From positions 11,758,707 to 11,822,706 of the forward strand of contig JAKJHU010000005.1 in NCBI GenBank assembly GCA_022316685.1: DNA of 64,000 bases, in the 5' to 3' direction. This DNA comes from Progne subis subis. Lineage: Eukaryota; Chordata; Aves; Passeriformes; Hirundinidae. Below, one piece after another: positions 13,278-25,200 of this stretch (its first letter is position 1; each line of letters starts with the position of its first letter). The notes under the pieces are model-generated. The model searched no databases, was not told the origin of the DNA, and saw only the letters and a program-made list of their open reading frames with translations. Both the position numbers and the translations under genes were made by a program.

Positions 13278-16200
13278 CTGTCTTGTGAGAAAGAGTTACT
13301 GAAATGAGTTTTGGGGCTGATGAATACCCTGGAGGTGCTTTGGCCCATTGCTTTCTTCTAGACCATTTGCCTTTAACTCTCACTTGAGCTTCTGCTCGAC
13401 AAAGTTAATAGCTGCAAATTCTTCAGGGATGGTTTGTTAAATCATGTCCAAGAAAATAAATATAATGAATGAACAATCTCAGGAGAAAGCCCTGACATTT
13501 AAAAAAAAAAAGTAAATGAGTCTCAGAAGTATCAAGCTATGGAATAGCCAAAGTACATTACAAAAATGAGATGTTTTGCCGCAATTAGAGGAGGAGATGA
13601 AGTCTTCTCCAGGGAAACACCCCTGAGTTCTTGAAAACTCAACCAAAAGCTGTTTGTGTTACTGCATCCTGGCATCTAACAGGTCAGACATGAACATCCT
13701 CTGCTCGTAACTTCCCTCCCACTCTCCCAGCATTTCAATGTGCTTCATCTGCCACTGCATCAATGGACTTTGATATGAGGAAGCTGGAGTATAGCTTTGA
13801 ACTCCACTGAACCCAATTACATCTGGTCATTTCAGACAGCTGCTGTGGTGGTGCAACTCTGAACTAGGAGGCAGAGAGTTCACAACAGACTCAAGTGCTG
13901 CAGCTGGAACACCAAATTCATCTGGTGCTGTAGTATTTCAGGTTTTGTGCTCCAGGAAAGAAGTGGCAATCTGAACTAAGTGCTGCACTAATTAAAGGGA
14001 AGTTTTGCAACTAGTGCTTGGTATATGCTGGGATTAATGCCTTTTAACTGCCATGATGCAAGTGGTGAGATAAATCTCTGTGTGCTACTGGAGGTGTGTA
14101 GGGGATTTAAGTCGCTTACTGAAACGGACAGAATTCAGCTTTTCCCCCACTACCAATATAGAGCATAACTCTTGTCTTTGGCAATGGCCCTTGCTGTTTA
14201 ATGCTCAAGAGAGGATAAGCATAGCAGGGATCTTAATTTCCTAGATACAGGGAATACCACATCAAAATGATATTAGAAAGCAGACTTAGTTTTGCCCACG
14301 GCTTGTGTAATTAAAACCTAGTCTGGTGACAAGGTACTATTACATGTAGTGATAAAGACACCCTTGGGCAGAGGACTACTGAAGTCTTATGCATTGCTAA
14401 AGTCCTATTAAAGCCTTTTTTGCTTGGCTTTATTAAAACCAATTTAATTTCTCGGCCTGAAAATGTACCTGGAAAATGTTTCCGTAGGCCTTCCCTAGTA
14501 TTGATAGCTTTCAAAAACTTATTGCAGATTCTGTTTTCACAAAGACAGTGAACCAATCCTGATCTCCGCTGCATTAAGCAAGAGCAGCTTCTACTTTGTT
14601 CTCATGTATGCTAGAGATTTCCCTCAAGAAAAGAGGACCAAGAAGACCTGCCTTTCCAGTTCTTTCTTGGGTGGGAAAACCAAGAAATTGCACACTATGC
14701 ACATGCACAGTCCTTTTTCCCCATTAAAAAGAAGTAAAAACACATAGCAATGTCTAGCCCTTCCACTCTAAAATGTATTTTATTTACATGTAAAGCTTTG
14801 AATTGGATACAGAAGAGATCTGAGAGCTGCTCTTGTTTTGTGGTCATATAACGGGTTTGGCATTACCCAGAACTCTGCTAAACCTGTATTTTTCTTGTGC
14901 TTACTATAGGTATTGTCTAAGAGGTTTGGGCTCTTTTTATTTCCCCTTTCAATTGTTGGAATTTTTTCACTCTTTCTAGAGATAATTTTAAATGCAGGAA
15001 AAATATTCTTAGGGTGGACTCCAACCAATGCCCACTGGAATTTAAGCCAACTGAATGATTCTATCATATGGATTTGCAGTTCTGATTATTTCTTGTACTC
15101 CTTATGAAAAACTGCCGCTAAACAATAGTGAAAAATGAACTTTCCCACGTTAAAATTGTGCTGAAAAATTATCTGTGTTAAGAATAGTGAAATTCCCAGG
15201 AAAGGAAATATTTGATCTTAAAAGGATCATTTTTAGGTAGTCAGACTGAAAGTGGGAAGGGACCAATTTAAAAAGAATTTTATGAGGAGACACTCCAAAT
15301 TTTAAAGCTGCAAAACTAAACCAAGTTCATATTTATTATTAGCTGAGAAAAAATTATTGCAAAGTAATTGTAACAGAAGAAAGAGAAAATAATTCTGCCC
15401 TAAAAAATCTCAATATCCAGAAGAAAACCATATTCAAATGGTAGCAATAATCATAAGGGCTCTATCTAAGGACTCTATCTTGCTTGGCATTTAAGAAAAC
15501 ATGAAAGATACTGATTTTTAAATTATAAACAGGATTTAAGGTAGAGAAAGTAGCAAGCAGGAAACAAAACCTAAAAAGTTGTATTGCCTTACCTCCAGAA
15601 TTGCCAGTAAAAAATTATGTATGCTCTTCAGGTGCTAAAAAATGGTTTTTCTGCCTTAATATAATTTCACTAAAAATTAATTCTGTTGTTTCTAATAACT
15701 CTCTTCCAAGCATTCTAATAACTCTCTTTCTAACTTTCTCTTGCTCTTTTAAAGACATTTAATGCACAAACAATTAGTGGTATTCATCTAAGAAAAGAGT
15801 ACAATGACCAGAAGCAGAAGTCAACTACAAACAATATGAAACTGAGCTTTGTCTTACGTAGCTCTCAGGCTATGTACATATTTAAACATTCCCAAGACCA
15901 GAATTTCATTTTGTTTTTGCCTGAAGAAATGTCATCTGCAATACTGCAAAAATAAGGCGAATGTTGAAGATGGGAAGGTATTTTATATCTTCTTTATGCC
16001 TTCTGATATAAGGAAGTTAATTTAATTGCTGTATTCAAAGCAAAATGCAATCCTCAATGGAGTATTAATAACCTGAACCTCCACAGAAAGACATTTGGTC
16101 ATGTAAAGTGGCATTTTTTCTGGATCATAGACAAACCTCACTCCAAAGTAATGTCAGATGCTGAATTTTTCTCTCTGTAGTGACAATGTTCAGTGTAGCA

Positions 16201-16524
16201 ACAGATTAAATTCCAGGAAGGAGGAAACAGATCTGGTTGGGTTTGTTGGCATTTTTATGCTCAAGCTGCAGATGTTTGACTATATCCAGGAATATTCTGA
16301 AAAGTAATTAAATTTTTCTGTTCTTTTATTTTATTTTAATTTTTTAATATATAGGATCACTGTTAAACATTTGAGTGCTTTATACTTCTACTGCCCTTTG
16401 GGTCTGGAAGACATATATGTAGTCCTATAGAAGTCCACATAGTGGCAGAATGCTATAGAACATGACATTTTCTCATTAAGATCATCTGTGATTTTTTTCA
16501 TGTGTCTGCTTCTTCTCTCCAGTT
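11191..16524. other. Unique non-coding DNA
   Basis: AT-rich sequence without recognisable genes. It contains the 57-T tract listed separately. Near 15011-15070 a stretch ending in a GATTCTATCAT-like motif faintly resembles a CR1 3' end, too weakly to call. A good donor-like AGGTGAGT lies near 12832 without a matching acceptor or coding frame. Confidence 0.5.
13217..13273. repeat. Poly-T tract, 57 bases
   Basis: Uninterrupted T run. On the minus strand it yields a false poly-lysine reading frame (13156-13383), which should not be taken as a gene. No retrocopy signature flanks it. Confidence 0.95.
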
Positions 16525-16530
16525 GATAAC
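16525..16530 (+). repeat. Target-site duplication, left copy (GATAAC)
   Basis: Six bases immediately before the LTR start, repeated exactly at 17108-17113 immediately after its end. A 6-bp duplication is characteristic of class II (alpha- or betaretrovirus-like, ERVK-type) integrations. Confidence 0.85.
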
Positions 16531-17107
16531 TGTTGGAGAAGACGAAACAGAAAAGCCTTACAAATACGATTGCCTGGGGAAAGATTTTAAGAATATAAAA
16601 CCAATAAGTGAAACAGAAATGAAAGAGAGCTTTGAGATGTAGGATGCCAAGCAGGGAGGCAGTGATTGAGTTAGCTGAGGGCGAGATCCCTGTTGATTGA
16701 GTAATACCCCTGGCAAACAAAGGGGTGCCAAGGGTCCAAGGGTGAGGGGCCCTGCCAATGTGGCAGGGAAAAGGAGTCTAGAAACTAGCTTTTAGGGTTT
16801 GGAATGTGGGGGGGTATGGTAATGTAGTAGTTCCTATAGGCTGTATGTAAATCATGTAGGATTTGTGTCTTGTACTGGTTGGTGAGTGTAAACTAGAATA
16901 TTCAACACAGACGGAGATATAACATATTGTAACCAGAACTTATAATGTATTGTAACAAGAACTTAGGCCTCTTTTTAGGGCATGCTTTTAGCTGTGGCTG
17001 GCAGCTTAAGCAAATTTATTTTACCCATGATCTATGCATTAAACCACATTTCACAAACTTCCCTGGACTCCAGAGATCTCTCGTCGCCATCCCAGCACTC
17101 TCCTACA
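16531..17107 (+). mobile_element. Solo LTR, class II endogenous retrovirus type (577 bp)
   Basis: The element begins TGTTGGAGA and ends TCTCCTACA. These ends are inverted complements at 8 of 9 positions and have the canonical TG...CA termini. It is flanked by the exact 6-bp repeat GATAAC. An ATTAAA polyadenylation signal at 17038-17043, about 65 bases before the 3' end, sets the orientation as plus and implies a short U5. I see no clear TATA box. Because both flanks carry the duplication and no internal gag, pol or env sequence is present, this is a solo LTR left by recombination between the two LTRs of a full provirus. Family assignment below class II cannot be made from sight. Confidence 0.88.
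17038..17043 (+). terminator. LTR polyadenylation signal ATTAAA
   Basis: Common variant of the polyadenylation hexamer, at the expected place near the end of R in the 577-bp LTR. Confidence 0.6.
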
Positions 17108-17113
17108 GATAAC
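17108..17113 (+). repeat. Target-site duplication, right copy (GATAAC)
   Basis: Exact match of 16525-16530, directly after the LTR terminal CA. Confidence 0.85.
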
Positions 17114-17696
17114 TGTTCAATTTTCCATCTACTATAGTTAGAGTTGACACAGTCAGAGGACAAACTCCCGCAGTGTATAAATGCTCTGAAATCAGCATAT
17201 TAAGGGTATCATTTCAGAATAGTGAGGACCAAGAATTCCCACTGAGAACAATGGAAAATAATGTTTGCTTGTTTAATTTCTTCTCTGATGCCTGAACAGG
17301 CTGTGAAGTCCCAAGGACTTATGAAAACAGAAGCTTCGGGTTCTAGCCTCAGAGCATGTGTTGTGAGGGATCTTGTTTCCTTCCATATGGTCATGTGAGG
17401 AGGTCTTTTAATTTCCCTTCTAAAGGCAAGATCTAACACCATCTTCACTAATCTCACTTCTTTCTTCTCAGTCTGTGCCTAGATACACAAAATCTGCATC
17501 TTTTGTTTGCAATAAGTAAAAAATAAAAATATTGCGGGTGGTCTTCTTCAGGTGATTACTGACAATAGAAATATAACAATTCTGTTATAAAACTGAGTTT
17601 TTCTTGGTGAGTTGTCCTAATCACTTGACAATGATAGGTCAAAGGACTGCTGTGGTCTTGCTTCTTTTAAACAAACTATTTTCTCTCTTTCTCTCT
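17114..17696. other. Unique non-coding DNA between LTR and microsatellite
   Basis: Flanking host sequence of the first LTR. No gene or repeat recognised. Confidence 0.5.
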
Positions 17697-17842
17697 TATA
17701 TTTATATTTATATTTATATTTATATTTATATTTATATTTATATTTATATTTATATTTATATTTATATTTATATTTATATTTATATTTATATTTATATTTA
17801 TATTTATATTTATATTTATATTTATATTTATATTTATATATA
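17697..17842. repeat. (TTTATA)n microsatellite, about 24 units
   Basis: A nearly perfect hexanucleotide array of about 145 bases. It gives the artefact frames of alternating Tyr-Ile (plus) and Asn-Ile (minus). The array contains only A and T, and many units read as TATA-like sequence. It lies between the two solo LTRs. Confidence 0.97.
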
Positions 17843-18588
17843 AGGGCTCCATTTGCATAAGGCAGCTGCTGCCCCTCTGTTGGGAGTTGTGTTTCTCACT
17901 GGATACTTGAGCTTCAGCACATGGTCATGTGCTAAACACCATGGTGGTGGTGGTGATTCCCTTCTTCAGGCACCTCTCATGCTCTTCAGTGGCCTTTTTT
18001 TTAGAGGCAAATCAGTTTCACAGCTGACTTCAGGTGTGCTCTTTGAATACCACTTTTCCAACTGCTCTGTGGTTCAAATGAGTTCATCCATCCCTGACAC
18101 TTGCACAGAAACACTCTAGAAATGTATTATTTAAAGCCTGCCTTCCTTGGTGTTTCAGAAATAAAGGTGTAAACTTTCTTTAAAGGCCAGAGAAAATAAA
18201 TATTTCCTTTGCTCTTGTAGGGAGAAGTGAAAGGCCAGGCTTTGAGCTGCATGCGTACCCCCAGAGGGCCCTTATGGCTAGAGACGTGTGAATTACCGGA
18301 GATGATATTGTCATCTTTCTCACTGCATCTGAGAATGCTGAAGCCACCAAGGAATGTTGTGCTGACACCTGGCCACTACTGCCACCAGAGGGATGCTGTG
18401 ATGTTAATCAGTGTGTCCTGCATCACACCTGCACCTGCGCTGGGGAGGTAGGAGCTTCTCTAAAAGGTAGAAGTCTCTTAGAAATTTTTGACACTTCCAT
18501 GCTTTCTGTTATTGCCTGTTTGACCAGTTGCTCAAGGTAAAAAGCAAAACAAGGAGTCTAAAATGAACACTGTGTGATAAACATCCTT
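17843..18588. other. Unique non-coding DNA
   Basis: Flanking sequence between the hexamer array and the second LTR. Short frames on both strands (for example 17853-18119 plus) show no recognisable content. Confidence 0.5.
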
Positions 18589-18594
18589 TGAAGG
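18589..18594 (+). repeat. Target-site duplication, left copy (TGAAGG)
   Basis: Six bases before the second LTR, repeated exactly at 19249-19254. Confidence 0.7.
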
Positions 18595-19010
18595 TGTTGA
18601 AGTCCAGGGCATTCCTTTGGCTACTCTGGAGGGTCAGAGACCTGGACAGGGGGGTCTGGGACCCTGGCACAGAGCCCAGAGGGACATTGGCTTTGATCTC
18701 AGTCCATGGGAAAGGCTTCCTGCACTGTGGGAGGGATTGCAGGCCACAAGAGTGTGAAAGATTGTAGTTTAGCTTATCACAGGGTGAAAAAACAGTAGGT
18801 TTGGGGTTTTAGTATTGAAGTGAATGGGGGCAAGATGGAGGATTTGGGGCGTTGTCTCCTGCTTCTTCTTTCTTCTTCCCTCACTCCATTTTCTGCAGTG
18901 GCAGTGGCACAAAGTAGTCTAAAGAGATTGGGTCAAAGTAGGGATGACCTGTTTAGTATAAGTGATAGGTATTGGCAAATAATGATAAATAAAGAATACG
19001 TAGCAATTAG

Positions 19011-19019
19011 TATAAAAGA
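19011..19019 (+). promoter_or_regulatory. LTR TATA box
   Basis: TATAAAAGA about 108 bases before the LTR AATAAA. The transcription start would be expected 25-30 bases downstream, near 19040. Whether it is still active cannot be told. Confidence 0.6.
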
Positions 19020-19118
19020 TAGTGACAGCCCCGCGCGGGAGGAATCGAGGAGTCACCGGATGCTTGAGCAGCTGCACAGACCTTTGTTGGGCACTGAGAA
19101 AATTGTAAGATAAGAAAT

Positions 19119-19124
19119 AATAAA
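19119..19124 (+). terminator. LTR polyadenylation signal AATAAA
   Basis: Canonical hexamer in the second solo LTR, in the order TATA, start, AATAAA expected of U3-R-U5. A further AATAAA at 18988-18993 lies upstream of the TATA box and is probably incidental. Confidence 0.6.
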
Positions 19125-19248
19125 CGAAGCATGCAACCTTGAAAAATCAGAACCTGAAGAGTCCGTCTTTTTCTTGCGTTTGGCTCAGAGCTTTGCAGAG
19201 GGCAAAAAGACTCTAAAACCACCTGAATCTCGGAGAAAAAACCCGAGA

Positions 19249-19254
19249 TGAAGG
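19249..19254 (+). repeat. Target-site duplication, right copy (TGAAGG)
   Basis: Exact match of 18589-18594 at the far end of the 654-bp LTR. Confidence 0.7.
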
Positions 19255-22200
19255 GCCTTGTGAAGAGCTGGGGTCTGGAGACAGCATAAAGAGTATGAGG
19301 AGGGCTGGCTGGATCTTAGTGGTATTCTCATTAAATGTGCTTTTTCATTTTCTTATAAATGCTTTGTTGGAGGTGCTCATTTGAAGGAAGGTGTGAAGAA
19401 AAGCACTTTTAAATGTCAAAACTGGTCTCTAGGGTATACAATTCTCCTGTTTTCTAAGCCAGAGTTGGGGGCTTTCTGCAAGTCAACAATTTTGCAAAAG
19501 ATAAGCCTGTGAAGGCTCTCAATAGATGAGTTTTTCACTCTGTTACATAATGAAAACAAGTTTGAAAGCTTATGAACTGAAATTGCTGGTCTCCAGGTAG
19601 CAGTACACAGTGAGCATTTCCCTTACAAAAAATCAGATAAATACTCCAGAATATTGCAATATCAATCCCAAGTAGAGCTGTAAAACCAATGCACATAGGA
19701 TGTGTTGGAGCAGAATGGTGACAAACTGCAGCAGTTTCAGGGAAGCATCTGTGCATGTCGTGGTGTGGAGAACAGATGCAGCTGATGTGTCACATGCAAG
19801 CAGTACCTCTCATTGGAGCATGTCTCTATAAAGCAATAGAAAAGAGCTGAGCTTTTTGAAGCACGGTATGTAAGAACATCTGCCCTTCAAAATGACAGTA
19901 ATGCATCAGATAAATGGAGGTGAGCTAGAGCTTCATGCTGCATCTGACATAATTAAAGGTGATGAGAAAGTACTGCTGTTGTAATGGGGGGGTTATGGTT
20001 TAATACATTTATCACGAAGAACGCCATTGTAAGAAGTGCAGAAGCAGAAATAAAGATGCACCAGATTTGTATCAGCAACAGAATTTCCCAGTATAACTTC
20101 TGCAGCTTTCATCGGGCCCTTGGTAGCACCTCTGCAAAGTGACTGTTATCTCTGGGCATGTTTGAAGTGTTATGCTACACTTCCATGAACTCTGTCAGGT
20201 TACATTTTGTTGAAAGGGACAAATCCTGTGCAATGGCTTAGCTCTCCATCTTCTGTTCTTAGATTAAATCTTTGGCTAACTCTCTGGACAGTATGAGAAG
20301 AGACAGCCTTAGATCAGTTCAGGAGACAAGGGTCTTGTAGTATTAATCCCCCACTCTGTGCTCATACAGTAATCTCCTTCTCAAACCCTATAATGCAATA
20401 GTTTAAATAAAACAAGACCTGCATCAAAATCTTTAGTGGAATATGAAAAATAAGAACAATAAAATAGGAGTGAACCGTAACAGTTTTTTTGAGGAGACTG
20501 TGAAACACCAAGCAACAACAACCAGCAAACAAATTAAAAAAAAAAAAAATCAGGCTGGAAAAATGACTGGACAGATTGCAATTTAGATAGAATAAATGCA
20601 TTAACACCAGCAAGAAGCCCATTTATATATTCAAGCTGAGTAACAACAAAAGCATGCACCAGAGTTTTGGTTGCCTCAATCATTAACCAAGCACAGATTT
20701 TAGAGATGTTCAATAAAGGGAATCAACAGTTCTTTCCAACACAGTTAATATGGAATGAAATGACAAATCAGAGTAAAAGGTCACACCCAATTGCTGTGCT
20801 GTGGCCAAAGAAATATGATGTGATGATGTTCAGGAAGAAGAAAGAAAAAAAAATGGAAAGGAGGCAAGTTAAGAGACAGGGCCTGTATAAATCTTTTTTC
20901 TTATCCACATAACTAGAAATAAAAATTAGCATCCACTGGGAGAAGCAATGCAAAACATGAGGAAAAGCATCCTTGACAGAATAAAGGGGCAGCACCCACT
21001 GGACATTTTAGTGTAAAATGTAACAGGTTTACTACAGACATGGACTACCAGCCAGCTCCTTAGTGAAATGCTTGGCCCAGTGCCATGGCTGACATGCCAT
21101 GGGAAAAGCAAACCTTGGCACCTTCTCTGTCCAGAAGGGAAGGGCTTGATAATACCTACTCAAAGCCTACAGTGAATCAACTCCACTTGTCGGCAGCTTT
21201 TGTATTCTTCTCAAGCTGAAAACTTCCTAAGACAGCTTTCTGAGTGGTCCCTGGTCCTCCCCACTTCACCAAAATTTAGACATGGTAAAGCCTGTGATGT
21301 CCTTCAGACTTCCTTGGGAATTATTGGGTCCCTCTTGGTGGATGACCAGTGCCATGAAGAACCATGGTGTATCAGAGCTTAGGCAATGGCATGAGCAATT
21401 CATTGGTGCAAGCAGAGATGTTCCTGGCTGAAGCCTGCTGTTGAGAGGGCAGAAATCTCACAAGAGCTGTTGGCTCTGTGCCTTGGAGAGGGAGTTTCCA
21501 GCCAGCAGGGCTTGGATGGTGAGGTTTCTTGATAGGTGGCAGATCTGGGAATTCCTGAAGGAGAGTAAGTCTTTGCTGATGTTATCACTTTTGTTGCATC
21601 CAGGAAAATGAGTCTTCGGGTGAAATTTTTCCTCTCTTTTGGGAGAGGGATAAATAAACAAGACTTTTTAAAGTTTATACCAGGAGTACAGTTGACAAAT
21701 GCTGCTGATTTCTTCTGCAAATAGAAACAAGTCTGCAAGGCTTTGAAACTTTGGCTAATCATTCAGCTGAAATTGCTACTCTATATTAATAATAAAGACA
21801 TCTATTGATGATTATGTTCTGGATTTACTAATCCAATCACAAATGCCTTTTCTCTGTAGTTTCTTTGTACTCATATTTCTTACTCTTTTTTTTTTTCTTA
21901 ATTATAAAAATAATTGGGAAAACCCCAATAAATAGATTACAGGAACAGAGAGGAATTCCATTACTATACAAGTTCTTCCCCTTTCAGCATTTTCATGATA
22001 ATAATTCAGTAGCAGAATAGAATTAGGTACAACTAGGGAAAAGTGTATGGCTTTCTGTTACCCGATATCACCCTTATTTGCCAATTCTGTGAATGCACAA
22101 ATGACCCACAAAGATTCCACATGAAAATCCAGATTGAGCACTGGTGCAGCTGTTACATTAGAACCTTTTGTGAATAGAAATGCATGTCTTAGAACTGTCC

Positions 22201-25200
22201 CAGGCTCTTTTTCTCTTCAAAAGAGAGAGAAGAACTGAGATTGGCTGTTTTATTTTTTATTTTCCCTAGTAATTTTACAGACAGGATTATTTTAAATCCA
22301 GTTTTCTGGAAAGAACCAGTTCTTGCTCAGCAATTTAAAAGTTTGCTGCTCCTTTTCTTTCCAAAACCACTGTGCTGCTTTCTGCACACAGCCTTCTGCT
22401 CTCGCTTCTCCCTGTGCAACATCCTCTTGTCAGGGTCTTCTGGGTTCCAGCTGCTGTAGCATTATGGATACCTTCTCCTGATCCTTCCAGCTCTGTAGAG
22501 GAGAAGTTATCACTTGACAAGAAAGAACCTGGCCAGAAATATGTGTTGTTCCAACTCTTATTAATCAGATACAGAAGACATCTGCCAGGCAATTGAGGAT
22601 ACAGTAGTAATGGTCTGGAAACAACTGAAATGGATAATTTCTTCTGTGTCTGCCCCACCTCATTATCTCTTCCCATCTCCCTTCCAGACTATCACTATAT
22701 ATGTACCATATTCCTGCTGCGCACAAGGTGCATCCCTATGTTACCACACATGTCCATCCTCCCTTCCACTGCTTTTAAGTTTATGCTATTCAAGATACAT
22801 CAGGAGATCTTCTGGTCTTTTCTAGATAAGGGAAAGACCAGCTGTGCTGCAGATGTAGAAAAGTGAAGATTGCTACGACATTGCGACGTCCAACAGGGTT
22901 GTTCAGATGCAGGGAATTGTAGGGCTGTGGTTTTTTTTTTTTTTTTTTTTTTCCCCTACTGCTGAAACCTTTTTTCAGAGGGATACTATTTTATAAAAAT
23001 TTAGTCTCATGATCTGTATTTCTCAACTGGGCAAATTTCTGCTATATTCATGTGATAAGATTATTTATAAGATCTTTAACAAGTACTATTCATTTCACAG
23101 ATTATGACTGCAGCCTCCACACAATGGATAGTGTTGGCAGGGGAAACATAATTCAGTCAGAAGGCTCAAGAAATAATCTGTCATATGTACTGGAAAAAAC
23201 TCAGTGAGGAGGTTTCAGGAAGACTAAAGTTTATGGTTTTGTGAGCATTTGATTTGGAATGCTGGTGGCAGTGGTGAAAATGCAGCTGGACAAAAGCAAA
23301 AATGTTCAGCTTTTTTTCACTTTGCTTTTGTGACGGTCTTTTTAACAGAGTGGGACTTCACTTTTTAGCAAAGAAGTTTAGGGTTTTGTGGGAAATAATT
23401 TCATGTAGGCAATAGTCTAGTCATACAAGTACTGGGTTGCCAAAGAACTTGGATTCCAGCCGTCTCCCCTTTTCTCATGCATGTAAGGAAGGAGGTGCCC
23501 TGCATTATCAAAGGGCAATGTCCTGCAAAACCGTCCCACGACCTCTAGTATTGTTTAAAGATGAATACAGCTGGTGAAATAAAAGCACGTTGTCTGCCCT
23601 CTGCTGTTCTGGAAAACAACCCTTGTCCATATTCTTGTCTTTAGGGACCAGAGCCTCCTTGTGACTTTGCTTCAGTACTTCTCTGCAGTCCTGGGAAACA
23701 CTTGGGTCACTGCTGGGCCTGCTGCTCTTCCTGCTGTGAGGCAGAGTAGAAGCAGGAGTGCAGCAGGGGCACTGCATGGGGCAGAGGTCTCCCCTGGTCC
23801 CTGCTGAGCTCTCAGGGGAGCTTGCAATTGTCCAGACGCTTGTGGGTAAAGGAGAAAGCAAGGAAAGCATGCAGGATTGAAGCGGTGACCCTGCACATCT
23901 CATAGCTCCCAGGCTTTCTAGCTCCCACATGCTGCAGGGCACTGGGCAGTGCAGAAAAGATATTTTCTCTTCAGATAGCATGTGCAGAGGTCAATGGCAG
24001 TCACTTAATGCTTATTACTTTTGCCTGTAACTGGCAAAAGGAAAATGTGACTCATAACTTCTGGTTTCTTTCACTCACTCTATTTTTTTAGGGTACACAT
24101 ATTTATGTGCCAGTTGTATCAATTAAATAGCAACTAATCCAAGTACATTTACAATCTGCCTTTAAAATGCCAGTTCCATATTGTACTTTCCAGTTAAACA
24201 TGAGCAGATTAATGGGATGCGTTGTTCTCTTGGGTTAACTCTACCATATTGTCATTAGGTACATATGCCCTCATGAATTCAAGTTTACTTTCTGTGAAAG
24301 GAAAAGGAAGTGCATGCTCAAAAAGTAGGGCAATTTCTACCAAGCAGAATCAGCTGAGAGAAAAAAGGAAGAGAGTCCCCTCCCTCCCACTTTTTTTATT
24401 TCAGTTGTTGTTTAATTGTTTCTTCGACCCAGTGGTTTAGTGATTTCGCATCTATTTAATTAACAGAGAAATGGATAGGGTGCCCTGAAAAACAAGAAAG
24501 GAAGATCAGATAGACAAATGGTCTCTGTGAGTTCACAGTTCTTAAAACAGATGTTCACCTCCGCTGGCTATGGTATATCATTATCTCCAGGAACCCTGAA
24601 GAGAAAGCAAAATCCTTCATTACTTGTAGGAAAATTAGAACAGTCTAACAGGACTAAACACCAGCCCATTTCATCAGATCCCATCTCACTGCTGTTGTAT
24701 TACTCACAAATCAACAAGTGTGTGTGTCTGGGGAAACTGAGGCTGCAGATAAACATTGCAGTCATCTGTGGAATGAGGGACTGTGGAGATGTGATGATGA
24801 GTGGTGTCTAAAACCAAAACAACTAAATGGTGGGAGGCTGGGGCAATTCCTGATATTTATAACAGTGTAAAGGCAAGATGTCAATTGTCTCTTGGACCTC
24901 TTACTTGCTTTTTGAACAGGGTCAGCTTATTATTGAGGTGGGGCTGCCTGACTGTTACCTAGAGCTGCCTGAGCCTCTGACTGAAGGGTTGTGGAGTGTG
25001 TGGAAAAGCGTATAACCTCTTGCTTTTTTTATTCTATTTTCACTATACATTGTAGACATAAATTGGTAAAATATCAGTCTGATGCTAAGAAGTCTTCATC
25101 TGTTCTGCCAAGAAAAAAAATCAATAATTATGGGAATTCCTCCTGTCCCAGGAGATAGAAGAGAAATAGATAGACCAGAGAAGTTTGCCCAGGTAGTCAA

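Larger units (their letters stand above)
18595..19248 (+). mobile_element. Solo LTR, class II (ERVK-like) type, 654 bp
   Basis: Starts TGTTGAAG and is flanked by the exact 6-bp repeat TGAAGG. A TATA box (TATAAAAGA, 19011) is followed by a CpG-containing R region and an AATAAA at 19119-19124, the usual LTR promoter and polyadenylation order, which gives plus orientation. The last 21 bases form a hairpin with stem TCTCGG/CCGAGA (19228-19233 and 19243-19248). The 3' end reads GA rather than the canonical CA, so either the terminal C has mutated or the true end is slightly off. The ends are not good inverted repeats. There is no internal retroviral sequence, so it is a solo LTR. It resembles LTRs I recall from songbird genomes; that is memory, not a search. 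Confidence 0.75.

Noticed and set aside
13156..13383. Minus-strand frame with a poly-lysine run
   Set aside because: The 57-T tract read on the minus strand; no coding context.
15011..15070. Possible CR1 3' end (GGTGGACT then GATTCTATCAT)
   Set aside because: Only two short segments match, with a gap between them; too weak to call.
17604..17843. Tyr-Ile repeat protein on plus and Asn-Ile repeat on minus
   Set aside because: Translation of the (TTTATA)n array.
24720..24790. GGGAAACTGAGGC segment suggesting a MIR in reverse
   Set aside because: Only the one 13-base word matches; the flanking MIR segments are missing.
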